DNA of 64,000 bases from the NCBI RefSeq assembly GCF_938039205.1, contig NZ_CALHVM010000056.1, forward strand, positions 142,453 through 206,452, written 5' to 3'. The translations under genes were made by a program, and so were the position numbers. Source of the DNA: an uncultured Campylobacter sp. GTDB lineage: Bacteria; Campylobacterota; Campylobacteria; Campylobacterales; Campylobacteraceae. Under the pieces are notes generated by a model. That model did not search any database. It was given only the letters and a program-made list of their open reading frames with translations, and was not told where the DNA came from. This document shows, piece after piece, positions 25,745 to 32,237 of this stretch. The first letter of the stretch is position 1. Every line of letters begins with the position of its first letter.

Positions 25745-26418
25745 TGTTAAAAGGCGCATTTTTTTTCGGGGGCGGGGGCGAGGCATCCTACCCCGAAGTA
25801 ACAAAGATAGTCAAAGAAGGCGGGCTAGACTATGTTTTGTGGGGGAAGGAGGTTCCGAATAGTTTTACGCGGACGTATCAAAACATTTGCGAGGCTCCTA
25901 ACTACCACAAAAACAAACTAGACTTTAGCAAATTTACGAAAATCGGGGCAAACAATTTTAATAATTTTTCTCTAATTTTGGTCGCTCCTGGTATGACGGA
26001 GCTAAATTTAAAAGCGTTACAGACGCTTGGGGCTAGCTGCTTTAACAATCTAAGCGGGGATATAAGAACCTTGAAAGTCCCCTTGCTAAGAGAAGCGAAT
26101 GACAGTTTTTCCACAACTGCGCTAACAAAGATAGACGCGCCTTTGCTAGAAACCGTTAAGAATACCTGCTTTTCAAACAACTCTATGACGGTCAATGATT
26201 TTACGTTTCCAAGCTTGCATACTATAACCGGGGCAGGTAATTTTTGCAACCTATCTAACGTATTTTATTTGACGATGAGGAAATTAGTAAAAATTAGTGG
26301 GGCGAATAATTTTAAAGGCTTAACATCCTTAAGTCAAATAGTAGTAAGCGCGGGGATGGATTCTAGCAGCGAACATCTTCTCAGACTCGGCGTAGGCGCA
26401 AGAATCAGAAAGGTATGA
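25744..26418 (+). CDS. Leucine-rich-repeat (BspA-like) phage protein, possible receptor-binding tip
   Basis: 224 residues. Several irregular repeats of about 22-25 residues share the pattern L..L...(A/G)..CF.NLS, for example LKALQTLGASCFNNLSG and FPSLHTITGAGNFCNLSN. This matches BspA-type LRR units. The N-terminal GGGGEASYPEVTKIVKEGG looks like a linker to the fibre. Fused-by-overlap position after a fibre gene suggests host-surface binding. BspA-like repeats are known in surface proteins that bind host matrix, but their use on a phage tip is inference. Confidence 0.6.
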   Translation: MLKGAFFFGGGGEASYPEVTKIVKEGGLDYVLWGKEVPNSFTRTYQNICEAPNYHKNKLDFSKFTKIGANNFNNFSLILVAPGMTELNLKALQTLGASCFNNLSGDIRTLKVPLLREANDSFSTTALTKIDAPLLETVKNTCFSNNSMTVNDFTFPSLHTITGAGNFCNLSNVFYLTMRKLVKISGANNFKGLTSLSQIVVSAGMDSSSEHLLRLGVGARIRKV

Positions 26419-27023
26419 CGATGAAACTCACGGCGAAACAAAAACTTCAAATTTTGAAAAACGTAGCGGTAGAGATACCGCTTGAGATTTTGCAGTTTCT
26501 CGTCGTGCCGATCGCTTTGCTTTTTTGCGGTAAAGAGAGCGAAAAACTGCCGAGATGGGCGGCGTGGTTTGATGACCCGGACTACGGCATCAACGGCGAC
26601 GACGGGTGGAGAGGCGAACACTATCCAAACGGCAAGAACCGCACCTACTGGGCTAGGCTTTGCTGGCTATACCGCAACCGCATAGGCGTATTTAGCGCGA
26701 AATACTTGGGCGTGCGAGTAGAGGACATCGACGCAAATACGGTGCGCGCTCAAGGCGACGTATTTGCGACCTACAACAAAGGGCAAAAGAACACAGAGTG
26801 CCTGGTGGTTTGCAAAATGAAAGACGGACGCGAGCGTTTCGGCTACTACCGCGAGATCCGATATGGCAAATCAAAATGGTACTGCCGTGTCTATCTGGGG
26901 TGGAAGCTGATGGACGTAGTCGGTATGCGCGAGGACAACAAGCATACGTATATGGACGAGAACGACAAGAAAATCCTGCAAACCGTTTGGGCTATCAATC
27001 CGTTTAAAAGGATAAAACAATGA
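26415..27023 (+). CDS. Phage protein with N-terminal hydrophobic helix, unknown function
   Basis: 202 residues. A hydrophobic segment (LEILQFLVVPIALLFCG) lies at about 23-39, followed by a Trp/Tyr-rich globular part (KLPRWAAWFDDPDYGINGDD, WYCRVYLGWKLMD). Similar small Trp-rich proteins occur next to lysis genes in Gram-negative phages. Its start overlaps the LRR-like gene by four bases, and its stop overlaps the 27-residue peptide. Confidence 0.6.
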   Translation: MTMKLTAKQKLQILKNVAVEIPLEILQFLVVPIALLFCGKESEKLPRWAAWFDDPDYGINGDDGWRGEHYPNGKNRTYWARLCWLYRNRIGVFSAKYLGVRVEDIDANTVRAQGDVFATYNKGQKNTECLVVCKMKDGRERFGYYREIRYGKSKWYCRVYLGWKLMDVVGMREDNKHTYMDENDKKILQTVWAINPFKRIKQ

Positions 27024-27103
27024 GCTCGGCGGTCAAATTTGCAGTTATCGCGGCGGTAATTTTGGCCGTCCTGCTTACCATAAATTTGCTAAAGGGGGCG
27101 TGA
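27020..27103 (+). CDS. 27-residue single-span membrane peptide
   Basis: ATG at 27020 overlaps the upstream stop (CAATGA). The product is a single hydrophobic helix (VKFAVIAAVILAVLLTINLL) ending LKGA. The TGA overlaps the next ATG (GTGATG). It lies at the front of the lysis cluster. It could be a pinholin-like or accessory lysis peptide, but this is not demonstrated. Confidence 0.5.
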   Translation: MSSAVKFAVIAAVILAVLLTINLLKGA

Positions 27104-27483
27104 TGAATTTTCTAATCGCAAACAAACTTTGGCTAATCGTAATCGGCGCTCTTGCGGGCGTAATGCTAGGGCTTGGGATTGAAATCTGGAAGTTAAGAGA
27201 CGACATCAAAGAAGCAAAAGCGGGGCTAGCTCAGGCGCAAAAAGAGCTAGCGATAAAAGAGGCGGCTATCCAAGTATCGGCGGCAAATCTAAGCGAGTGT
27301 AATACGCGCATAGATTTTCAAAACGAGAAAATCAAGGCGCTAACCATAAAGTCGCCCGATGTCGTAAAGATGCAGGAGCGCGTAGTGACGAAATTTAAAA
27401 AGATAGAAATACCCGTCAAAGACGCGCAGTGCGAAAAGAAACTTAAATTTTACGAGGAGCTGATAAATGAAGCAGGCAAATAA
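27103..27483 (+). CDS. Inner-membrane spanin (Rz-like)
   Basis: 126 residues from ATG 27103 (a GTG just before is the alternative). An N-terminal anchor (LWLIVIGALAGVMLGLGIEI) is followed by a long periplasmic coiled coil. This is the Rz layout. Its 3' end overlaps by 17 bases the start of a lipoprotein gene in another frame, the classical i-spanin/o-spanin arrangement. The pair fuses inner and outer membranes at the final step of lysis. Confidence 0.78.
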   Translation: MNFLIANKLWLIVIGALAGVMLGLGIEIWKLRDDIKEAKAGLAQAQKELAIKEAAIQVSAANLSECNTRIDFQNEKIKALTIKSPDVVKMQERVVTKFKKIEIPVKDAQCEKKLKFYEELINEAGK

Positions 27484-27724
27484 GGCAACTGTCAAATTTT
27501 GTTTGACAGTTGCAGCGGTTTTATCTTTAGCTGGTTGCGCCAAAGAGCCGCAAATCATCACAAAAACCGTATATCAAGAAGTGAGAACGCCCGTTGCGTG
27601 CCTTGCGAAAATGCCCCAAAAGCCGAAATTCGAGGCAAACGATCCGCAAAGCGCACGCGAGCTAATGGAGTATTTCAAAACCTGCGAGGAACTCTTAAAG
27701 GGGTGCGTAGATGAGCGAGATTAA
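27467..27724 (+). CDS. Outer-membrane spanin lipoprotein (Rz1-like)
   Basis: 85 residues. Signal peptide with lipobox LAGC (mature Cys at residue 24), then a Pro/Lys-rich periplasmic part (KTVYQEVRTPVACLAKMPQKP). Overlap with the upstream Rz-like gene, size and lipobox fit Rz1. It would sit in the outer membrane and bind the coiled coil of the inner spanin. Confidence 0.78.
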   Translation: MKQANKATVKFCLTVAAVLSLAGCAKEPQIITKTVYQEVRTPVACLAKMPQKPKFEANDPQSARELMEYFKTCEELLKGCVDERD

Positions 27725-27935
27725 ACTACTACCAAAGCCTAAAAACAAATTAAAGCGGTGGCTAGTGTTGGCGCTAGGCGGCTTGTTTATGATAGCGTTT
27801 AGTGCAACACTGTACTGTTTTTATGGGGATATTTTTCATAGCGAGGAGGTTAAGCTAACAGCGTGGGCTGTTACGCAGGGCGTAGTAAACGTTCTACTAA
27901 GCCCCGCAAGGATGTTAATCATCTTTAAGGCGTAG
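27711..27935 (+). CDS. Holin-like membrane protein, two spans
   Basis: 74 residues with two hydrophobic stretches (WLVLALGGLFMIAFSATLYCFY and the shorter WAVTQGVVNVLLSPARMLII) after a basic N-terminus. It overlaps the o-spanin end and is followed by a second holin-like gene two bases later. Either may form the lysis pore; pairs of holin and antiholin are common. Confidence 0.55.
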   Translation: MSEIKLLPKPKNKLKRWLVLALGGLFMIAFSATLYCFYGDIFHSEEVKLTAWAVTQGVVNVLLSPARMLIIFKA

Positions 27936-27937
27936 CT

Positions 27938-28273
27938 GTGGAATTACACTATTTATTTTACGTGTTAGTCATAGGCTGCGCGGGGTCTATCACAGCCTTT
28001 ATCAAGAATGGCGGCGGCGGGGGTATAAAGAATTTGCTCAGGCGGACGTGGGACGGGTGCTTTAGCGCGTATGTGGTCTACGAGATAGCCTACTTTTTCG
28101 CAAAAGACGAACACGTGAGCTTTGCCATTTGCGGGATAGGTGCTTGGATGGGCAGCGAGGCACTGATATTCGTGAGAGATTTTGTATCAAACAAAGCTGG
28201 AGGCAGAAGATATGATAGTTACGACGACTACGGCGGGAGTTTTAGACACGAGGAGCGGGAAGATGACAAATAG
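27938..28273 (+). CDS. Holin (LydA / holin superfamily III-like)
   Basis: 111 residues from GTG 27938. Hydrophobic segments lie at about 3-20, 42-55 and 60-80. The C-terminal AICGIGAWMGSEALIFVRDF resembles the conserved G-x-x-G-x-E segment of LydA-type phage holins, and a charged tail (EEREDDK) follows. It would open the inner membrane for the GH108-type endolysin encoded downstream. Its end overlaps the broken NrdD-like ORF in another frame. Confidence 0.65.
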   Translation: MELHYLFYVLVIGCAGSITAFIKNGGGGGIKNLLRRTWDGCFSAYVVYEIAYFFAKDEHVSFAICGIGAWMGSEALIFVRDFVSNKAGGRRYDSYDDYGGSFRHEEREDDK

Positions 28274-28543
28274 TGAGATATTAGAGAACTTGCAAGAAAA
28301 GCGCACAAAATGCACCGTATGGAGCAGAGTGATGGGGGAGCGAGCGCCTTTAGAGGACGACGACTGCTCGTCGTCCGTGCGTGAGCGAGTGAGCGGAGCA
28401 TATCGCGCAAGCGATGCGAGCGATGGGGTAAAAAATACCACCGCCCCGTCGAGGGCTTTAACATCGGCAAAAAAGGCGAGCATAAAGAGCGCGTATTTTT
28501 TGAGAAAAATAAACTAAAAAGGACAGCAAATGGCAAATTTTAA
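28263..28543 (+). pseudogene. Stand-alone NrdD C-terminal glycyl-radical domain, broken by a 98-base insertion
   Basis: From ATG 28263 the frame reads MTNSEILENLQEKRTKCTV then WSRVMG, ending at 28337. From 28436, in a different frame, it continues YHRPVEGFNIGKKGEHKERV then FFEKNKLKR to a stop at 28541-28543. Joined, the two make RVMGYHRPV, the glycyl-radical segment at the C-terminus of class III ribonucleotide reductase NrdD. The 98 bases between shift the frame, so the unbroken 5' frame runs on as nonsense to 28517. The ATG overlaps the holin end, as in a coupled operon gene. About 60 residues were encoded; the catalytic barrel of NrdD is absent. Confidence 0.7.
28338..28435 (+). repeat. 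98-base palindromic insertion in the NrdD-like ORF
   Basis: The insert lies exactly between codons for Gly and Tyr of the RVMG-Y motif. It carries a perfect hairpin GGACGACGA-CTGC-TCGTCGTCC (28355-28376), GAGCGAGCG near one end and GCGAGCG near the other. It ends GGGGTAAAAAA. The tail matches the GGRGTAAAA ends of the intergenic elements elsewhere in the late region, here without any start codon behind it. This suggests the tail belongs to the element and is not only a ribosome binding site. Confidence 0.6.
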
Positions 28544-29084
28544 CGAAGCATTCCAAATTTTGATGAGGCTAGAATTTTCTAAGCCAGGGGACGCGCTTGA
28601 TAAAAACCCAACAGAAAGAGGGTGGACGTTTATGGGAATATACCAAGACGCCCATCCTCATTGGAAAGGCTGGGATGAGATATTAGGCGCGGTAGCTCTT
28701 GGCGGCGACATCGAGAAAATATCCCGTGCGCTATACGCTAGCGAGAATTTGCGCGCGCAAGTGCGAGCATTTTACAAAGAGGCATATTGGGATCGCATGA
28801 GGCTTGATGAAGTCACTAGCCAACTCAAGGCTAACGAGATGTTTATCTTTGGCGTCAATGTCGGAGTTAAACCTGCCGTGAGAGTTGCACAGCAGTTGGT
28901 AGGCGTAGTGAATGACGGCATAGTTGGCGATCAAACGATAGCGGCGATAAACCGATATGACGAGGAGCGATTTGACAAGCAGTTCGACCGCGCCGAGCTT
29001 GAATACTACAACAAGCTGATCGAGAAAAATCCGCGGTTAAAAATTTACGCCAATGGCTGGAGAAATAGAGCTTTTGCGGTGTGA
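28530..29084 (+). CDS. Endolysin, glycoside hydrolase family 108-like with peptidoglycan-binding tail
   Basis: 184 residues. N-terminal FNEAFQILMRLEF holds the expected catalytic Glu at residue 14, and DKNPTERGWTFMGIYQDAHP follows the GH108/secretion-activator layout. The C-terminal part (AQQLVGVVNDGIVGDQTIAAI) matches a PG_binding_3 domain. It degrades peptidoglycan after the holin opens the membrane. There is no signal peptide. It follows the holin and spanin genes. Confidence 0.88.
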   Translation: MANFNEAFQILMRLEFSKPGDALDKNPTERGWTFMGIYQDAHPHWKGWDEILGAVALGGDIEKISRALYASENLRAQVRAFYKEAYWDRMRLDEVTSQLKANEMFIFGVNVGVKPAVRVAQQLVGVVNDGIVGDQTIAAINRYDEERFDKQFDRAELEYYNKLIEKNPRLKIYANGWRNRAFAV

Positions 29085-29132
29085 CGCGCCGGACGGGGAA
29101 GTTTGGAGGCAAGCCCCGATGAGGAGTAAAAC

Positions 29133-29223
29133 GGGTCCCCGCCGTAAGGCAGGGCTTCAGTGCGGGTGCAGGGCGCCAAGCCTTGCCCGTAAGGACGGGC
29201 TTGGCTCGTCCGCGGAGTAAAAA
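29133..29223 (+). repeat. 91-base late-region element, copy A
   Basis: Starts GGGTCCCCGCCGTAAGG and ends GCGGAGTAAAA(A) at the next gene's GTG. It contains GCCCGT-AAGG-ACGGGC (29185-29200), a perfect hairpin with flanking GCCAA/TTGGC. It is nearly identical to copy C2 at 41024-41114. Just before it (29085-29132) lies another partial unit ending GAGGAGTAAAA. The whole 139-base gap is element sequence. Confidence 0.8.
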
Positions 29224-29601
29224 GTGAATGCATACTATGAAAAGACCTTTGTCGTGGGTAGCGCGTTTGGGCTAGATATCGCGTATTTTGATCGTTTTAA
29301 CAAGCCGCTAGTTTTTGACTCCAAATTTCGCATCGTAGACCTCGTGTTTGAAAACATCAAAAGCGGCGCGAAGCTAGAGCTAAAAAATATCGGCATGGTA
29401 AAACAAAATCACGTCGTGATATTTGCCGAGGCTAGCGCTTGGGATAACGCGCAGGAAGGGTTTTATAAAAACGACATCAGCGATAGTTTTGGCTACGGCG
29501 GAGCGTGGCATGCGTATGCGGTATGGCTACGCCCGCCGTTAGGGAACGATGCGATGTGCGTAATGCGCGGCAAGGCAAAACTAGTGCAGGCCGCATGGTA
29601 A
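29224..29601 (+). CDS. Phage protein of unknown function
   Basis: 125 residues from GTG 29224, with the GGAG of repeat copy A as its ribosome binding site. Mixed alpha/beta composition, with no signal or membrane segment. It sits between endolysin and a fibre gene, so it may be a minor tail component or fibre chaperone; this is by position only. Confidence 0.6.
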   Translation: MNAYYEKTFVVGSAFGLDIAYFDRFNKPLVFDSKFRIVDLVFENIKSGAKLELKNIGMVKQNHVVIFAEASAWDNAQEGFYKNDISDSFGYGGAWHAYAVWLRPPLGNDAMCVMRGKAKLVQAAW

Positions 29602-29616
29602 ATTTAAGGAGCGAAT

Positions 29617-30723
29617 ATGTCAGATACTAATAAAACCATAGCATATATAACGCCCGATTATCTCGAGGTTAGGCCTCTTGGATTTAACCCGGAAGCCGGC
29701 ACTGGAAGCGGCGAGGGCGACGAGGGCGGCGGCACAAACGCACCCGTGCCGTTTAATCCGTTTGATCATATCAGCGAGCTTGAACGTATCATCGAGGATT
29801 ATCTAGCAAAAGAGAGAACCTTCGATAATCAAAATTTGCGAGATAAGCTGCGCGGCACGATCAAGGCCCTTGAAGAGCTAAAAACCGAAGTCAAGGCGAT
29901 CAACGGACAGATTTCGGCGATGGTCAAAAATAAGGATGTCGCCGTAACTACGGACAACGAAGCTCTGGCACAGGCGATACAACAAATCAATGCAAAATTC
30001 GGCGAGATCAATGCTAGCATAGATCTGCTTAAACAAGCCTACGCAAGCGAAAATAGCGCGATAGCTCAAAAATTCGAGCAACTCAAGGCGAGTTTGCCCG
30101 GCGAGCTAACAAACCAAATCACAAAAAACGTCGAAACCAAGGTAGAAAAAGGACTGGACGGCAAAATCAGGTCTATGACGGCAGACATGACAAGTCTCAT
30201 CTCCAGAGCCGAAACCGAGCTTGTGAAGGTCACGAATGCCGCGGCTATCGCGACGGCGGCAAAAGAGTATCTAGCCAAAGTCAAATCCCTGATCACGGAC
30301 AAGCAAGGCAGAATCACGGGCTGGCAGTTTAGCGATGGGAGTGGGCAACAGAGCAAATTTGAAGTCATGGCGGATAATTTTCGTATCGCAAACTCGAGCG
30401 GAACGTATACGCCGTTTCAAATCATCGGTAGTAAAATATATTTTAGCGGCGACGTGGCATTTGATCAATTCAAGCAAACCAACACGATCATAAAAATCGA
30501 GCGTTTTGAAAACAACTCTGCGGCCAACAAAATAATCCAAGCAAATTTTAACTCCAAGACAAACGCCTGCATAGTGCTCTATAACGTATCTGATTTTTCT
30601 AAGTCTCACGTAGCGTTGCTCGGAAGGGCAAGCAATGGGACGTTTAACGATCAATTTTTGATGGGGCCAAACAGTGCGGCCGTGATGCTATATCTAAATC
30701 AGCAAGATCTAGTAGAGAGGTAG
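29617..30723 (+). CDS. Tail fibre protein with tail-tip J-like central segment
   Basis: 368 residues. A Gly-rich linker (EAGTGSGEGDEGGGTN) near residue 25 is followed by long coiled coil to about 225. Next comes ITDKQGRITGWQFSDGSG and FEVMADNFRIANSSG, then PFQIIGSKIYFSGDVAF. These are the pattern of the domain near the C-terminus of phage tail-tip J proteins (DUF1983/DUF3672 type). The last 90 residues are probably the receptor-contact region. A likely adsorption protein. Confidence 0.72.
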   Translation: MSDTNKTIAYITPDYLEVRPLGFNPEAGTGSGEGDEGGGTNAPVPFNPFDHISELERIIEDYLAKERTFDNQNLRDKLRGTIKALEELKTEVKAINGQISAMVKNKDVAVTTDNEALAQAIQQINAKFGEINASIDLLKQAYASENSAIAQKFEQLKASLPGELTNQITKNVETKVEKGLDGKIRSMTADMTSLISRAETELVKVTNAAAIATAAKEYLAKVKSLITDKQGRITGWQFSDGSGQQSKFEVMADNFRIANSSGTYTPFQIIGSKIYFSGDVAFDQFKQTNTIIKIERFENNSAANKIIQANFNSKTNACIVLYNVSDFSKSHVALLGRASNGTFNDQFLMGPNSAAVMLYLNQQDLVER

Positions 30724-30766
30724 CTTGTATTGCTTTGCTATGCTTTCCTGCGGGGTAAAAACAAAC

Positions 30767-30857
30767 GGGTCCCCGCCGCGAGGTAGGGCTTTAGGGGTTT
30801 GCAAAGGGCGTAGCTCTTTGCCCGTAAGGACGGGCCTCGCTCGTCCGCGGAGTAAAA
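30767..30857 (+). repeat. 91-base late-region element, copy B
   Basis: Begins GGGTCCCCGCCGCGAGG and ends CCGCGGAGTAAAA, with the hairpin GCCCGT-AAGG-ACGGGC conserved. It diverges in the middle from copies A and C2, yet has exactly the same length. Upstream (30724-30766) is a truncated unit ending CTGCGGGGTAAAAA. The gap 30724-30871 is thus made of element sequence plus the AAAGGTG leader of the next gene. Confidence 0.78.
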
Positions 30858-30871
30858 ATAAAAGGTGAAAC

Positions 30872-31315
30872 ATGTATTATTTTTTAGACGAAGACGGAGT
30901 AATCATAGGTAGCGGCACCGAAAAACACGCCGCGTATAAAAACGTCGAAGCGGCCAAAGTGGATATCCCAAACGGACAAAGCCCATACGGCTACGCTCTT
31001 AAAAACGGTAAATTTGAGCCGAGCGAAGGGATGAAGGCGGCTGCAGCAGCTGAGCAAAAGGCACAGATAAAAGCGCTCAAAGAAGAAGAGATTGCTCGCA
31101 TCGTCGTAAGGACGAAAAGCGGGCGTAAATTCAAAGGCGACGAGAAGTCTCAAAGCAGAATGAGCCTAGCCCTAGAGCGCGCTCGTAGGCTTGGGCTTGA
31201 GGCTTTAGAGTGGAAACTAGCAGGCGGCGAGATCGAGCTAATAGCACATGAAGAGCTTGAAGAGGCGCTAAATTTGGCCGTGGACAAAACCAGCGAGATA
31301 GAACTATGCCGGTAA
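30872..31315 (+). CDS. DUF4376-domain tail-associated protein
   Basis: 147 residues. The C-terminal half shows the DUF4376 pattern: VRTKSGRKFKGDEKSQSRM then EWKLAGGEIELIAHEELEEAL. Such proteins often sit after fibre genes and may act in fibre assembly or as small tail components. The N-terminal half (YYFLDEDGVIIGSGTEKHA) is typical too. Its stop overlaps the next ORF. Confidence 0.78.
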   Translation: MYYFLDEDGVIIGSGTEKHAAYKNVEAAKVDIPNGQSPYGYALKNGKFEPSEGMKAAAAAEQKAQIKALKEEEIARIVVRTKSGRKFKGDEKSQSRMSLALERARRLGLEALEWKLAGGEIELIAHEELEEALNLAVDKTSEIELCR

Positions 31316-31563
31316 GCGACGAAGACTTTAACGCGCTCAAAAATAGCGTGCGTGCGCTGGAAAACCAAATAGATACGCTTCGAACGAGTATCGGCGGGAT
31401 AGAAAGTAGAATCGATGCCCTGCAAAACTCTATGGACGCGAAATTTGGCGCCGTTTCAAAAAAGCTGGACGGCGCAGACAAAGAGATAGACGAGCTAGAA
31501 ACGCAGGCTAGCCTTGCAAGATCAAACCTAAACAAACTCAAGCGGCAGATGAAGGGACTGTAA
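31306..31563 (+). CDS. Coiled-coil virion protein, 85 residues
   Basis: Nearly all heptad-like (ALENQIDTLRTSIGGIESRID). It starts inside the DUF4376 gene end and stops at the ATG of the next gene (overlap of one base). The compact overlaps support it. Probably structural or a chaperone; function not known. Confidence 0.62.
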   Translation: MPVSDEDFNALKNSVRALENQIDTLRTSIGGIESRIDALQNSMDAKFGAVSKKLDGADKEIDELETQASLARSNLNKLKRQMKGL

Positions 31564-32216
31564 TGGCGCAAAAAATCAAAATAAAATACGATGAAAAATA
31601 CATAGAAAATTTTAAGAAAATTTTGGTGGCGGCGACTTGCGTAGATTCGCCGTTTGTAAAAACCACGCAGTATATCGATGAACAATTCGACAACTACAAC
31701 ATCGACGACGAAGTTAGGGCTAGAACCATCTCTGGGCTGCTCGCGGATCTATCCATAAATTTCACTCAAAACGCTATGCAAAACGCGATGGAGCTAGCGC
31801 AAAAAGAGCTGACCTTCGATCAGGAGCTGCGCGCGCTAGAACTGCGTAACCAAGGGCTAGAAAAAGAACTCGAAGCGCTCGAGTTAAAAAATAAATACAT
31901 GAAAGAAAAACACCCGCTAGAGATGGACCAGCTAAGGGCGCAAAACGATCTCACGGCTGCACAGATAGAAAAAATCAAAGCCGAGCAAAAGCTGGCCGAA
32001 GAGCAACACAAGGCCATCGAGCGGCAGGTGAAAGACAATCGTATCATCAAAGCTACGTCCATCCTAGGCGACTTTTTGCAAAACCTCGCCCAGCGCGATC
32101 TGATTCCTCCGGCATCGATGAACGAACATTTTTTCAATCTGCTCGCAGCTATCACCAAAGGCGACGACATCGCCGCAAAAGCGATAGCGGACTACGAAAT
32201 CAAAAAAGGCAAATAG
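31563..32216 (+). CDS. Coiled-coil protein, 217 residues, probable internal virion protein
   Basis: A short globular N-terminus is followed by a long Gln/Glu/Lys/Leu coiled coil (FDQELRALELRNQGLEKELE) and a helical end. It belongs to the group of helix-rich genes before the polyvalent proteins, a region that in podoviruses encodes ejection proteins. No family recognised. Confidence 0.62.
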   Translation: MAQKIKIKYDEKYIENFKKILVAATCVDSPFVKTTQYIDEQFDNYNIDDEVRARTISGLLADLSINFTQNAMQNAMELAQKELTFDQELRALELRNQGLEKELEALELKNKYMKEKHPLEMDQLRAQNDLTAAQIEKIKAEQKLAEEQHKAIERQVKDNRIIKATSILGDFLQNLAQRDLIPPASMNEHFFNLLAAITKGDDIAAKAIADYEIKKGK

Positions 32217-32237
32217 TTTGCCACCAAAAGGCTAAAT

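Noticed and set aside
28338..28435. Translational bypassing or a self-splicing insert in the NrdD-like ORF
   Set aside because: The GATGGGG words at both ends would land the ribosome out of frame or at a stop (TAA), and no intron core is visible. An insertion is the simpler reading.
28182..28517. 111-residue plus-strand ORF overlapping the holin end
   Set aside because: It is the broken NrdD-like frame extended both upstream (holin shadow) and downstream through the 98-base insert; only the part from 28263 to 28337 looks like real protein.
29045..29233. Minus-strand 62-residue ORF and its similar partner near 40873-41238
   Set aside because: Their similarity comes from the repeated intergenic elements read in antisense, not from a conserved protein.
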